Shown here one piece after another: positions 1 to 8,810 of a stretch of 64,000 nt of DNA. A program made the position numbers and the translations under genes. The stretch is from the NCBI GenBank assembly GCA_964535015.1, contig CAZHRU010000001.1, positions 57,341 to 121,340 on the forward strand. The letters run 5' to 3'. This DNA is from CAZDUS01 sp964535015. GTDB lineage: Bacteria; Verrucomicrobiota; Kiritimatiellia; CAIKKV01; CAITUY01. The notes below the pieces were generated by a model. It was given only the letters and a program-made list of their open reading frames with translations. It was not told the DNA's origin and made no database searches. Position 1 is the stretch's first letter. Each line of letters begins with the position of its first letter.

Positions 1-1073
1 TGTATGAACCTGGTCGTCCGATTGAGGAGGTGGCCAGGGAGGTAGGGTTGGCGTCGGCCGATGCCATTATCAAACTCGCCTCGAATGAGAACGCCCTGGG
101 TCCGTCGCCCAAGGCGGTGGCGGCAATGCGGCAACAGGCGCGCCGGATGCACCTGTATCCGGATGGTGGTGCGTTTTACCTGCGGGAGGGGCTGGCGAAT
201 CATCTGAATGTTGCGCCGGGGCAGGTGCTGGTTGGTTCCGGAAGCAACGAGTTGATTGAATTCATCGGCCATGTATTCCTCGATGCCGGGGTGAACCTGG
301 TGATGGCGGACCGGGCTTTCGTGGTATACAAGTTGGTGGGGGATCTGTTCCGTGCGGAAACCATTATGGCGCCCATGAAGCAGTACACCCATGATCTGGA
401 TGCGATGCTGGCGGCGATAACCCCGCAGACGCGCGTGGTGTTTATCGCCAATCCCAACAATCCCACCGGAACGATGGTGAATGGCGCCGAACTGGACGCC
501 TTTCTGCATCAGGTTCCCGACCATGTGGTAACGGTGATTGATGAGGCGTACATTGAACTGCTTGCTCCTGTGGAACAGCCGGACACCCTGAAGCATGTGC
601 GTGCGGGGCGGAAGGTTGTTTTGCTGCGCACGTTCAGCAAGATGTATGGGTTGGCCGGACTGCGCATTGGGTATGCGATTGCGCCTGAGGCTTGTATTGA
701 GTTGTTGGCCCGAGTCCGCCAGCCATTCAATACGACGTCGATGGGGCAGGCGGCGGCCCTGGCGGCGCTCGAGGATGAGGCGCATGTACAACGGACGCGG
801 AGGTTGGTGAAGGAGGGATTGGCGTATTTTGAGGCGGCGTTCCGCAAGATGGGCCTTGAATACGTGCCCTCCGTGGCGAATTTCATTCTGGTCAAGGTTG
901 GGCGCGGGCGTGAGGTTTTTGAATCCATGCAGAGGAAGGGAGTGATTGTCCGCTGCATGGATCCATACCGGTTGCCGGATCATATCCGGATTACCACGGG
1001 AACGCCGCGGGAAAACCGGCGCTGCATCAAGGTGCTGGCCGAGGTGTTAATGGAACGGGACGTGCATTCATGA
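1..1073 (+). CDS. hisC: HisC-like aminotransferase, 5' end cut by the window edge
   Basis: PLP-dependent class I/II aminotransferase of the histidinol-phosphate aminotransferase family. The reading frame is open from base 3 and starts with YEPGRPIEEV, the usual HisC N-terminus, so only the first residues lie outside the window; the GTG at 30 is internal. Visible motifs are SNENALGPSP (substrate/PLP region), NPNNPTG, and FSKMYGLAGLRIGY, which carries the PLP-binding lysine. The stop overlaps the tyrA start as ATGA, so the two genes are translationally coupled. That context suggests transamination of prephenate or aromatic keto acids as well as, or instead of, histidinol phosphate; HisC family members are known to do both. 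The family is certain; the physiological substrate is inferred. Confidence 0.9.
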   Translation, partial: YEPGRPIEEVAREVGLASADAIIKLASNENALGPSPKAVAAMRQQARRMHLYPDGGAFYLREGLANHLNVAPGQVLVGSGSNELIEFIGHVFLDAGVNLVMADRAFVVYKLVGDLFRAETIMAPMKQYTHDLDAMLAAITPQTRVVFIANPNNPTGTMVNGAELDAFLHQVPDHVVTVIDEAYIELLAPVEQPDTLKHVRAGRKVVLLRTFSKMYGLAGLRIGYAIAPEACIELLARVRQPFNTTSMGQAAALAALEDEAHVQRTRRLVKEGLAYFEAAFRKMGLEYVPSVANFILVKVGRGREVFESMQRKGVIVRCMDPYRLPDHIRITTGTPRENRRCIKVLAEVLMERDVHS

Positions 1074-1933
1074 TGACGGTGGCAATCATCGGAATGGGGT
1101 TGATGGGCGGGTCGCTCGGGATGGCGCTGCGGCGGAAGGGGTTGGTGCATGTGAAGGGGTATGCCCGGCGGGAGGAAACGCGAAGTGATGCACTGGCCAT
1201 GGGGGCAGTGGACGAGGTGAGCCGGACACCGGCGGAGGCAGTCAGGGGGGCGGATCTGGTGGTCCTCTGCACGCCGGTCCTGACGATTCCGGCGCTGGTG
1301 AACGAATGTCGGAGCGGGTTCGGGCCGGGAACGGTGGTGACCGACGTGGGAAGTACAAAGACCGAGCTGGTGAACCGGGTGATGCCGATTCTGGATGGAA
1401 GTGCGGTCCAGTTTGTGGGCAGTCATCCGATGGCGGGGGCTGAAAAGAGCGGGATTGAGGCGGCACGGGCGGACTTGTATGAGGGGGCGACGACGGCGGT
1501 GACGACGGCGCCGGGAGTGGCGGCGGCGGCGATTGATGCGGTCCGGGGTTTATGGACCGGTGTGGGAAGTCGAGTGATCCTGATGTCGGCGGAAGAGCAT
1601 GATGCATTGGTGGCGCGGACCAGTCATCTGCCTCATCTGGTGGCGAGTTTGCTGGTTACGGCGGCGGTCGGGGCGGAGGGAGATGACAAGTTCCGGGCGC
1701 TTTGCGGGCCTGGGTTCCGGGATACGACGCGGGTCGCCGGGGGGTCCCCGGACATGTGGCATGACATTGTGAAGACGAACCGGGGTGCGATTCTGGAGGC
1801 GTTGCAGAAATACCATGGTGAAATGGGCGAGTTAATAGCCGCCATCGAGCGCGGGGATTTCGAAGCGTTACGCGAGCAATTGGGCCGGGGGCGCCGACTG
1901 AGGGATCGCATTTTGCGCGGGAGTGGCGGATGA
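1070..1933 (+). CDS. tyrA: Prephenate dehydrogenase family (TyrA)
   Basis: Oxidative decarboxylation of prephenate (or arogenate) with NAD(P) in tyrosine biosynthesis, in the cytoplasm. The 287-residue protein opens with a Rossmann nucleotide-binding motif (GMGLMGGSLG, residues 8-17) and contains the family signature SHPMAGAEKSG around residues 118-128, including the catalytic histidine region. The length suits a monofunctional TyrA without a fused chorismate mutase or an obvious ACT domain. It starts inside the stop codon of the upstream aminotransferase gene and is followed closely by a HAD phosphatase, forming a short plus-strand operon. Cofactor preference and the choice between prephenate and arogenate cannot be read from the sequence with confidence. 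Confidence 0.92.
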   Translation: MMTVAIIGMGLMGGSLGMALRRKGLVHVKGYARREETRSDALAMGAVDEVSRTPAEAVRGADLVVLCTPVLTIPALVNECRSGFGPGTVVTDVGSTKTELVNRVMPILDGSAVQFVGSHPMAGAEKSGIEAARADLYEGATTAVTTAPGVAAAAIDAVRGLWTGVGSRVILMSAEEHDALVARTSHLPHLVASLLVTAAVGAEGDDKFRALCGPGFRDTTRVAGGSPDMWHDIVKTNRGAILEALQKYHGEMGELIAAIERGDFEALREQLGRGRRLRDRILRGSGG

Positions 1934-1970
1934 CGAGGTGGCGGGGCGGGCAGGAAGGGAGTTCCGGTTG

Positions 1971-2624
1971 GTGAAGGCCGTCATCTTTGATATGGATGGG
2001 GTGTTGACCGATTCCGAGCCACTGATTTGTGCGGCGGCGATGGCGATGTTCCGGGAGCGGGGCGTGACCGTGACGCCCGCGGATTTCCATCCGTTTGTGG
2101 GAACCGGCGAGAACCGGTATCTGGGCGGTGTGGCCGAACAGTACGGCGTGGTGTTGGATATCCAGGAAGCCAAGGCGCGGACCTATGCACTGTATCTGGC
2201 GATGGTGCCCGCGCAGTTGGAGTCGTTTCCGGGGGCGGTGGATCTGGTGCTGACGTGTCGGGCCGCCGGGGTGCTTTGCGCCGTTGCCTCAAGTGCCGAC
2301 CGCATCAAGATCGAAGCCAACTTGAACAAGATCGGATTGCCGCCCTCGACGTGGGATGCCATTGTGACGGCTGAGGATGTGGAGCGGCGCAAACCCTTTC
2401 CGGACCTGTTCCTGAAGGCGGCCCTGTGTCTCGGCGTGCAGGCCGGCGAGTGTACGGTGATCGAGGATGCAGTCAACGGGATTGCCGCGGCGAAAGCGGC
2501 GGGGATGCGGTGCGTGGCGGTGGCCTCTACGTTTGGCGTCTCCGAGTTGAAGCAGGCGGATCTCGTGCGGAACTCCATTGCCGACGTTACGCTTGACGAT
2601 CTGGGTGGAGTGCGGAGGGGTTAA
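1971..2624 (+). CDS. HAD-superfamily hydrolase, beta-phosphoglucomutase/phosphatase-like
   Basis: A HAD subfamily IA protein of about 217 residues. It has all four motifs: DMDGVLTDSEP (nucleophile and acid aspartates), SS in VASSADR (motif II), the lysine in RRKPFPD (motif III) and EDAVNGIAAAKAAGM (motif IV). A cap domain lies between motifs I and II. The GTG at 1971 is preferred over the in-frame GTG at 1923 because AGGAAGGGA lies about 10 nt upstream and the protein then starts at the first HAD strand. Substrates of this subfamily (sugar phosphates, phosphoglycolate, beta-glucose-1-phosphate) cannot be distinguished by eye. Its stop overlaps the convergent dnaG stop within TTAA. Confidence 0.85.
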   Translation: MKAVIFDMDGVLTDSEPLICAAAMAMFRERGVTVTPADFHPFVGTGENRYLGGVAEQYGVVLDIQEAKARTYALYLAMVPAQLESFPGAVDLVLTCRAAGVLCAVASSADRIKIEANLNKIGLPPSTWDAIVTAEDVERRKPFPDLFLKAALCLGVQAGECTVIEDAVNGIAAAKAAGMRCVAVASTFGVSELKQADLVRNSIADVTLDDLGGVRRG

Positions 2625-4450
2625 GTCGTTCCCAGGTAGCGGCGCAGAATGATTTCCCCGGTGTCCCAACGCTGAAGTCGCTTCAGGTCGGTGGTGAGTT
2701 GCTGGGATTGCTCCATCAAAGCGTTTTTATCGGGTTCGTGGGAGGCATCGAGGGACTGTTGCTCCAGATCCCGGCATCGCCGTTGTAATTCGGCGCGCCA
2801 CAATCCGAGGATCAGGGATTCGACGGCATCCCGGCGGCTGAATTCCGTGCCGATTTTTGACGGGGCGCTCAGTACTCTGGCCGCGAAGGTGGATAGTCCC
2901 CGGTTATCATCATCCACCCGACTCAGGACGGTCATAAGGTCCTCCCGTTCCGTGCGGGAAAGGAGGACCGCTTCGATGAAACGCCGGCAGAGGGGGTCTG
3001 TGATCATGGTCACGGGCAGATAGGTCTGGACGAGATCCACGAGATCGGGACTGGCGCCGATATGCTCGGTGAGCATCTCCTCATTCCGGGGGGTGGGATT
3101 GCCGGATACCACTGCGGGCGTGTCAGCCGTTTGTCCGGCCGCCTGCCGGAGCATGGGGCGCAATTCCGACTGAAGCGCGGCGAGCGAGACATTCAACCGG
3201 CGAGCGGCGTTCTGAAGCAGGACGTCCCGTTGAATGGCGTTGGGGGCTTGACTGATGGTGGAAAGGATGGCGCGACTCACGCGCATCAAGCCGGCCTCGG
3301 AGCGCATATCCTCACGGGAGACCAGGAGGTTGATTTGGAAATCGAGAGCGGGAACCGCCTGCTGGAGGATACGCTGAAAGGCGGCGGCGCCCTCGCGCAG
3401 GATCAGGGAATCGGGATCCTCGCCCTGGGGAAGGGAGGCGATGCGGACGGCGAGGCCGGCCCGCAGGAAGATGTGGTTGGCGCGCAGGGCGGCGTTACGG
3501 CCGGCTTCATCGGAATCGAAAACGAGTATGATCCCATCGGCATAGCGGCGCAGGATGCGGGCATGGTCCTCGGTAAACGCTGTGCCCTGGGCGGCGACGG
3601 CATTGGTGAAGCCGGCCTGATGGCAGCGGATGACGTCAATCTGACCCTCGCAAACGATGGCCTCCCGTTTATCGGCGATTTCCCGCCGGGCGCGGTCAAG
3701 TGCGTAGAGGATGTGACTCTTCCTGAACACAGGCGTTTCCGGACTATTGACGTACTTGGCGATCTTGGCGTCCTTGATGAGGGTTCGTCCGCTGAATCCG
3801 ATAACGCGGCCCTGCTCGTTCCGGATGGGGAACATGATCCGACCACGGAACCGGTCGTAATAACTTCCCGCGTTGGGGCCGTCATCCCGATGGGCCAGCA
3901 GACCGGCCAATTCCAAGGTTGATGGGGAGAAGTTGTTGCGTTTGGCCCACTCGAGCAGCGAATCCCGTTTTTCGGGGGCGTAGCCGATCAGGAACGATTC
4001 GGCAATGTCGCCGGTTAACTTCCGTTGTTCAAGGTAGTCCCTGGCATTTTGGGCGTCGGGACTTTTCATCAGCATCTTATGATAGTCGAGGGCGAGTTTC
4101 TCGTGGATGGTGAGAAGGAGGTCGCGCTCGCCGGAGGGTTGTGATCCTTTCTCAAATTCGACAGGAACGCCTGCCTTTTCGGCGAGGATCTTGATGGCCA
4201 TGGGGAAGTCCACCTGTTCGTATAGCATAACGAACTTGAATACATCCCCGCCCGCGCCGCAGCCGAAGCAGTGAAACATCTGCCGCTGGGCGTTCACATG
4301 GAACGAAGGCGTCTTCTCCTTGTGAAAGGGGCAGAGCGTCTTGATCGCCCCGCTCTTTCGTGGCAGGGTGATATAGGCGTCAATGATATCCACGATGTCG
4401 CAGCGGAAGCGAATATCATCGAGAACGTTCTTGGCGATCATTGCTCCCAT
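2621..4450 (-). CDS. dnaG: DNA primase DnaG
   Basis: Synthesises RNA primers for replication. The 609-residue protein has an N-terminal CHC2 zinc-binding domain (C40, H43, C61, C64; CPFHKEKTPSF and CFGCGAGGD), a catalytic core, and a TOPRIM domain with the glutamate in VCEGQIDVI and the acidic DSDEAG motif near residue 315. The C-terminal part is the helicase-interaction region. Two starts are possible. ATG 4450 is used here; ATG 4441 overlaps the cvpA stop as ATGA and gives MIAKNVLDD. The gene lies directly downstream of cvpA. It is not next to rpoD or rpsU, the macromolecular-synthesis partners seen in many bacteria. Confidence 0.96.
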   Translation of the reverse strand: MGAMIAKNVLDDIRFRCDIVDIIDAYITLPRKSGAIKTLCPFHKEKTPSFHVNAQRQMFHCFGCGAGGDVFKFVMLYEQVDFPMAIKILAEKAGVPVEFEKGSQPSGERDLLLTIHEKLALDYHKMLMKSPDAQNARDYLEQRKLTGDIAESFLIGYAPEKRDSLLEWAKRNNFSPSTLELAGLLAHRDDGPNAGSYYDRFRGRIMFPIRNEQGRVIGFSGRTLIKDAKIAKYVNSPETPVFRKSHILYALDRARREIADKREAIVCEGQIDVIRCHQAGFTNAVAAQGTAFTEDHARILRRYADGIILVFDSDEAGRNAALRANHIFLRAGLAVRIASLPQGEDPDSLILREGAAAFQRILQQAVPALDFQINLLVSREDMRSEAGLMRVSRAILSTISQAPNAIQRDVLLQNAARRLNVSLAALQSELRPMLRQAAGQTADTPAVVSGNPTPRNEEMLTEHIGASPDLVDLVQTYLPVTMITDPLCRRFIEAVLLSRTEREDLMTVLSRVDDDNRGLSTFAARVLSAPSKIGTEFSRRDAVESLILGLWRAELQRRCRDLEQQSLDASHEPDKNALMEQSQQLTTDLKRLQRWDTGEIILRRYLGTT

Positions 4451-5007
4451 CGTTCCCGCCTGCTGGTACGTTCCTCGCGTGCTCTTTGGATCACATTACG
4501 CGTGGTGCCAATCTCGTCTTTGATTGATCTGGATATCCGGGATTCGACGCCGATGAGATGGCTGCCGATAAAGGAGTCCCGTCCAACGGCGTCAGGGTGC
4601 CGATCCCACGGAATGACATTCAGAAAGACGACGATCAGAACAACGAAGGCCGATGAACTGACGAAGCCGGCCAGGGCGCCCCCCAAACGGTCCACCCATG
4701 CGGTAAAAGTTACCCTGACGATGTGGCCGGCAACGGAGTGTATGGCCAGCACGACAAGGAGAGGAACCACGACCACTGAGATCAAGGCGATCAGACGGGC
4801 GAGTTCAAAAGGCATCTGGTAGTGTTGGATGAGCCATGCCTTGCAGGGGTCGTATCCGAGGATCGCGCAGGCGGTTATGGAAAGGCCCGCAAGGAAAACG
4901 GCAATCTGACCGGTCAACCCCTGTTTCAGGCCCAGGAGTGTCCAAAACAGCACGACGGCGCCGGCTATCATGTCCACGTAGTTGATGTGTTCCATGAGTT
5001 CATTCAT
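4438..5007 (-). CDS. cvpA: CvpA family membrane protein
   Basis: A 189-residue integral membrane protein of the CvpA (colicin V production) family. It has four hydrophobic segments at roughly residues 10-30, 33-50, 68-92 and 115-138, and a charged C-terminal tail rich in Arg and Glu. CvpA proteins are conserved membrane proteins with a poorly defined role in envelope function. The start is supported by AAGGAGC 5-11 nt upstream of ATG 5007. The 3' end overlaps dnaG, so the two genes are probably co-transcribed. A sigma70-like element lies just upstream. Confidence 0.8.
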   Translation of the reverse strand: MNELMEHINYVDMIAGAVVLFWTLLGLKQGLTGQIAVFLAGLSITACAILGYDPCKAWLIQHYQMPFELARLIALISVVVVPLLVVLAIHSVAGHIVRVTFTAWVDRLGGALAGFVSSSAFVVLIVVFLNVIPWDRHPDAVGRDSFIGSHLIGVESRISRSIKDEIGTTRNVIQRAREERTSRRERWEQ

Positions 5008-5024
5008 ACGATATGCTCCTTATG

Positions 5025-5053
5025 AGCATAGTGGATAGCACCCTTCATGCCAA
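5025..5053 (-). promoter_or_regulatory. Putative sigma70-type promoter for cvpA-dnaG
   Basis: Reading the minus strand: TTGGCA (5053-5048), a 17-nt spacer, then TATGCT (5030-5025). Transcription would begin near 5018, leaving a very short leader that still contains the AAGGAGC ribosome-binding site. Spacing is ideal and the hexamers are good, but the short leader lowers confidence. Confidence 0.4.
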
Positions 5054-5076
5054 GTGCCGGTCTTTTTTTGCGCCGG

Positions 5077-6294
5077 TCAGTTGTGGTATTTCAGCCAATC
5101 GCGTGCAAGTTGAGCGTACGGGCCTTGGGGGGCCAGTTCGGTATAGGTCTTGAATTCCTGATGGGCCAGATTGGCGGTGGCGGGGTTTTCTGCGAAGATG
5201 AGACCAAGGGCATGGTGTGCCTGGGCATAGGAGGGGGACCGGGCGAGAAGGGAACGCAGGAGTTCGATGGCGGCGTCGGCTTGTCCCTGTTCCCGCAGGA
5301 CAAGGGCCAGCATGTACTGGGCGTCCGCCAAGCCGGGGTCGAGGTCCAGGGCCTGCTGGAAAGCCTGTCGGGCTTCGATCGCCTTCTTCTGCTGGCGGAA
5401 GATCAGCCCGAGGTTGTAGTGGGCCGTGGCCATGGCAGGATCGGAGCGAAGGGCGCGACCATAGTCCTCGATGGCGCGATCGAGATTCCCGCCGATATGA
5501 TTCCGGACACCGCTGTTGTAGGCTTCTGTTGCGGCGGGAGAGTGGCGGGCGGGTGGCGGGCGGGGTGTTGCGGTTGGGGGTTGGGGCTTGGCGGTGGGCG
5601 GGGGATTGCTCGTGCGTTCCGTCGGCAAGCGTGTCGCGGTGGTTGGCGGAGGAGGTGCCGACTGAACGGTCCGAAGTTGATTGAGTGCCTGACGCGCATA
5701 GTCCTTGCGTTCGCTGTCGCCGGCAACGGCAAGATAGCGTTCAAAGCACTGAGCGGCTTCAGAGGGGTTGTCCAGGTGATCCCGGAGGATGAGGGCCAGA
5801 TCGAACAGGGCGGGGGAGTAATTGGGTGCAAATCCCAGAACCTGCTGGAGACGGGTTCTGGCGGCTTGAGGTCCGGAGAGTTTCAATTCAGCGATGGCAA
5901 GGGCGGTCTGTAAACGGGGGGAGCGGGCGTCGCGATGCTCTGCCTCCAAAAGCAATTCGAGCGTCATGCGTGAGCGTCCGTCGTTGGCCGCGATGGCGGC
6001 CATAAACTCAAGCGGGCGCGGGTCCTCTGGCGCCAGATCGGCGGCGCGGCGGAATCCGGCAAGGGCCGCGTCGGCCTGGCCGAGTTTCATGCGGGCGATG
6101 GCCAGGTTCGCGTGGATGGAAGGGTTATCCGGTGAAGTTTCCGCCAGTTCCGACAACAGCGACTCGGCCACGGCGGGGTTGTTCCGTTCAATGGCCTGCA
6201 GGGCGCGGTCAACCGGATCGCGGCGGCACCCGAACGGGATCAAGAGGCCTATGCCCAGTACAGGAACGAAAATCGTGTAGAAATGATGTCTCAT
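5077..6294 (-). CDS. TPR-repeat lipoprotein
   Basis: About 405 residues. The ATG at 6294 gives an N-terminal signal peptide ending in LIPFGC (lipid-attachment Cys23). The longer open frame running upstream to 7257 is only the antisense of nfnA. The mature part has a first block of tetratricopeptide repeats (about residues 30-215), a Pro/Thr-rich linker (about 220-270) and a second TPR block (about 275-395, with typical AHYNLGLIFRQQ and AQYMLALVLREQG units). It is probably an outer-membrane or periplasmic scaffold for an envelope complex; the partner cannot be inferred. It is transcribed divergently from nfnA. Confidence 0.8.
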   Translation of the reverse strand: MRHHFYTIFVPVLGIGLLIPFGCRRDPVDRALQAIERNNPAVAESLLSELAETSPDNPSIHANLAIARMKLGQADAALAGFRRAADLAPEDPRPLEFMAAIAANDGRSRMTLELLLEAEHRDARSPRLQTALAIAELKLSGPQAARTRLQQVLGFAPNYSPALFDLALILRDHLDNPSEAAQCFERYLAVAGDSERKDYARQALNQLRTVQSAPPPPTTATRLPTERTSNPPPTAKPQPPTATPRPPPARHSPAATEAYNSGVRNHIGGNLDRAIEDYGRALRSDPAMATAHYNLGLIFRQQKKAIEARQAFQQALDLDPGLADAQYMLALVLREQGQADAAIELLRSLLARSPSYAQAHHALGLIFAENPATANLAHQEFKTYTELAPQGPYAQLARDWLKYHN

Positions 6295-6320
6295 GGCTAA
6301 GGGGTCCAATTGAGCTTTGA

Positions 6321-6348
6321 AGTATACCATCGTGGCGGCGGTTGGCAA
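6321..6348 (-). promoter_or_regulatory. Putative promoter of the TPR lipoprotein gene
   Basis: On the minus strand, TTGCCA (6348-6343), a 16-nt spacer and TATACT (6326-6321) lie about 27 nt upstream of the ATG at 6294. Near-consensus hexamers in the divergent intergenic region support this call. Confidence 0.5.
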
Positions 6349-6417
6349 TCGGGATTGGGCTTGAAAGGCAGGGGAGGCTGTCGTAATGTTTCGCGCCTCA
6401 GAGGACGGGAGCAGCGG

Positions 6418-7278
6418 ATGAACAGGATTCTCGAAAAGAAACAATTGTCTGATGATGTCTTCCTGATGCGGGTGGAAGCGCCGTTGATTGCGCGGGAACG
6501 GTTGCCAGGTCAGTTTGTGATCGTGCAGATCGACAACGACTATGGCGAGCGGATTCCCCTGACGATTGCGGATGCCGACATGGCGGCGGGGTCTGTCACC
6601 TTGATTTTTCAAGCGGTGGGGAAGACGACGCGGAAACTGGCCGAAAAGCAGCCTGGGGACGGGATTGAGAGTGTCGTCGGGCCACTGGGCCGCCCGACGC
6701 ACATCGAGAAGTTCGGTACGGTGGTCTGCGTGGGGGGCGGCATTGGCGTCGCCCCGCTGCATCCGATCGCCAAAGGGATGAAGGCGGCGGGGAACCGGCT
6801 GGTCATCATTGTCGGGGCGCGGACGAGGAACCTGATTATTCTGGAAGAGGAGATGCGCGGGTTGGCCGATGAATTCATTGTTTACACCGATGACGGTTCC
6901 TATGGCCCGAAGGGATTGGTCACCGATCCGTTGAAGGAGGTGTGCGGGCGCACGCCGAAGCCCGACCTCGCGGTGGCCATTGGACCGCCGATCATGATGA
7001 AGTTTTGCGCGGAGGCGACGCGTCCATTCGGCGTACCCACTGTGGTTTCGCTGAACACCATTATGATTGATGGTACCGGGATGTGTGGCGGGTGCCGGGT
7101 GACCGTGGGCGGGAAGACCAAGTTTGTCTGTGTAGATGGTCCGGAGTTTGACGGACATCTTGTTGATTTTGACAACATGATGCAACGATTGCGTGCCTAC
7201 AAACCGATAGAGGAGAAGGCACACGCGCGCTGCAAGATGGAAATTGAAGCGAAGCAAAAGGAGCGGAAGGGGTCATGA
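6418..7278 (+). CDS. nfnA: NfnA-type ferredoxin-NADP+ reductase subunit (SudB family)
   Basis: Small FAD/[2Fe-2S] subunit of the electron-bifurcating NADH-dependent ferredoxin:NADP+ oxidoreductase, also annotated as sulfide dehydrogenase subunit B. The 286-residue protein has an FAD-binding barrel (RIPLTIADAD), an NAD-binding fold (GGGIGVAPLHP) and a C-terminal cluster motif, DGTGMCGGCRV followed by a third Cys in FVCVDG. The three Cys plus nearby Asp match the Asp-Cys3 cluster known for NfnA. The ATG at 6418 is chosen because GAGGACGGGAG precedes it and the family starts there; the earlier ATG at 6310 adds an unrelated extension. It overlaps nfnB by ATGA. Confidence 0.88.
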   Translation: MNRILEKKQLSDDVFLMRVEAPLIARERLPGQFVIVQIDNDYGERIPLTIADADMAAGSVTLIFQAVGKTTRKLAEKQPGDGIESVVGPLGRPTHIEKFGTVVCVGGGIGVAPLHPIAKGMKAAGNRLVIIVGARTRNLIILEEEMRGLADEFIVYTDDGSYGPKGLVTDPLKEVCGRTPKPDLAVAIGPPIMMKFCAEATRPFGVPTVVSLNTIMIDGTGMCGGCRVTVGGKTKFVCVDGPEFDGHLVDFDNMMQRLRAYKPIEEKAHARCKMEIEAKQKERKGS

Positions 7279-8765
7279 GTCACAGCGCACCCGAACTACT
7301 GGCGAAGGAGGCCCGCGAACAGTTGGCGGCGGTCTTGAATCGTCCTGCAGCGTTGACCCCGAAGGATCGTCTGGCCGTGCCGATGCAGGATATGCCTTCA
7401 CAGGACCCGCTGATCCGACGCACCAACATGTCCGAAGTATCGTTAGGTTATACGGCGGAGCAGGCGCGTCTGGAGTCGATGCGTTGCCTGCAGTGCCGAA
7501 ACGCGCCCTGTGTCGAAGGGTGTCCGGTCCGGATTGACATTCCGGGGTTTCTCAAGGCGGCGGCCGAGGGCGATTTCCAGAAATCAATCCAGGTGATCAA
7601 GGCTAGCAGTCTGCTGCCTGCCGTGTGCGGGCGAGTTTGCCCGCAAGAGACGCAATGCCAGGAGAATTGCACCACAGGAAAGGCCCTGAAAGGCAAAGAG
7701 AAGGCAGTGTCAATCGGTCGAGTGGAGCGGTTTGTGGCGGACTTGGAGCGGGAATCGGGCAGGACAGAAGCGCCAACGGTGAAGCCGGAGACTGGGCGCA
7801 AGGTGGCCGTGATCGGCACGGGGCCGGCGAGTATTACGGTGGCGGCTGATGTACGTCGCGAGGGACATACGGTGGTGATGTTCGAGGCCTTTCATAAGCC
7901 GGGCGGTGTCATGGTGTATGGGATCCCGGAATTCCGGCTGCCCAAGCACATTGTGCAGAAGGAAGTGGACGCCTTGTTGGCCATGGGCGTGCAACTTCAC
8001 ACCAACTTTGTGGTGGGGCGCACCCGTAAAATCAAGGATCTTCTGGGTGCGGACGGATTTGACGCGGTGTTTATCGGAACGGGTGCCGGCCTTCCGAAAT
8101 TCATGGGGATAGAGGGAGAGAATCTGGTGGGGGTATTCTCGGCCAACGAATATCTGACGCGCTCCAACCTGATGCGCGCCTACGATCGTGAACGGGCGGA
8201 CACGCCGATTTATCCCTCGCGCAAGGTAGCAGTGCTAGGCGGCGGGAATGTGGCGATGGATGCGGCGCGAACGGCGGTACGTCTGGGGGCGGAGGAGGTT
8301 CGCATTGTGTACCGGCGCACCGAAGTGGAAATGCCCGCGCGGGTCGAGGAGGTCGAACACGCGAAGGAGGAGGGGGTGATCTTCCATCTGTTGCAGAATG
8401 CCAAGCGGATTCTGGGCGACGAGAAAGGGTGCGTGACAGGGTTGGAGTGTCTGCGTTACGACCTTGGAGAGCCGGATGTGTCGGGGCGTCGTCGTCCGAT
8501 TGAGGTTGCGGGTAGTGAGTTCATTATGGATGTGGATACGGTGATTGTCGCCATCGGCAACGATTCCAATCCGCTGATTCCGGCGACCACGGACGGGCTG
8601 AACGTCAGCAAGTGGGGCAACATCGTCGTGGACGGCACCGGCAAGACCTCGCTGGACCGTGTCTATGCGGGAGGCGATATCGTGCTGGGAGCGGCGACGG
8701 TTATTCTGGCCATGGGTGAGGGGCGCCGTGCGGCCGCCTCCATTAACGCGCTCTTGAAGGGATAG
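7275..8765 (+). CDS. nfnB: NfnB-type transhydrogenase large subunit / GltD-like flavoprotein
   Basis: A 496-residue large subunit paired with the preceding small subunit. The N-terminal half has the GltD-type Fe-S domain with cysteine clusters CLQCRNAPCVEGCP and AVCGRVCPQETQCQENC. Two nucleotide-binding folds follow, VIGTGPASITVAADV for FAD and AVLGGGNVAMDAARTA for NAD(P). In Nfn, the complex couples NADH and reduced ferredoxin oxidation to NADP+ reduction by electron bifurcation. Homologues are often misannotated as the glutamate synthase small subunit. The upstream partner and the presence of a separate gltD at 35284 argue for Nfn. It is cytoplasmic and points to anaerobic redox metabolism. 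Confidence 0.88.
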   Translation: MSHSAPELLAKEAREQLAAVLNRPAALTPKDRLAVPMQDMPSQDPLIRRTNMSEVSLGYTAEQARLESMRCLQCRNAPCVEGCPVRIDIPGFLKAAAEGDFQKSIQVIKASSLLPAVCGRVCPQETQCQENCTTGKALKGKEKAVSIGRVERFVADLERESGRTEAPTVKPETGRKVAVIGTGPASITVAADVRREGHTVVMFEAFHKPGGVMVYGIPEFRLPKHIVQKEVDALLAMGVQLHTNFVVGRTRKIKDLLGADGFDAVFIGTGAGLPKFMGIEGENLVGVFSANEYLTRSNLMRAYDRERADTPIYPSRKVAVLGGGNVAMDAARTAVRLGAEEVRIVYRRTEVEMPARVEEVEHAKEEGVIFHLLQNAKRILGDEKGCVTGLECLRYDLGEPDVSGRRRPIEVAGSEFIMDVDTVIVAIGNDSNPLIPATTDGLNVSKWGNIVVDGTGKTSLDRVYAGGDIVLGAATVILAMGEGRRAAASINALLKG

Positions 8766-8810
8766 TCGGCCATTGATTGTTGGTCCTGGAGCGGTTCCGC
8801 AGGGCGGATC

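Noticed and set aside
3062..3922. 286-residue plus-strand frame
   Set aside because: Antisense to dnaG with no recognisable domain.
5077..7257. One 726-residue minus-strand frame
   Set aside because: Its upstream 320 residues are antisense to nfnA and resemble no family; the lipoprotein signal begins at 6294.
7275..8765. A second GltD
   Set aside because: It is paired with an NfnA-type subunit, and a standard GltD follows gltB at 35284.
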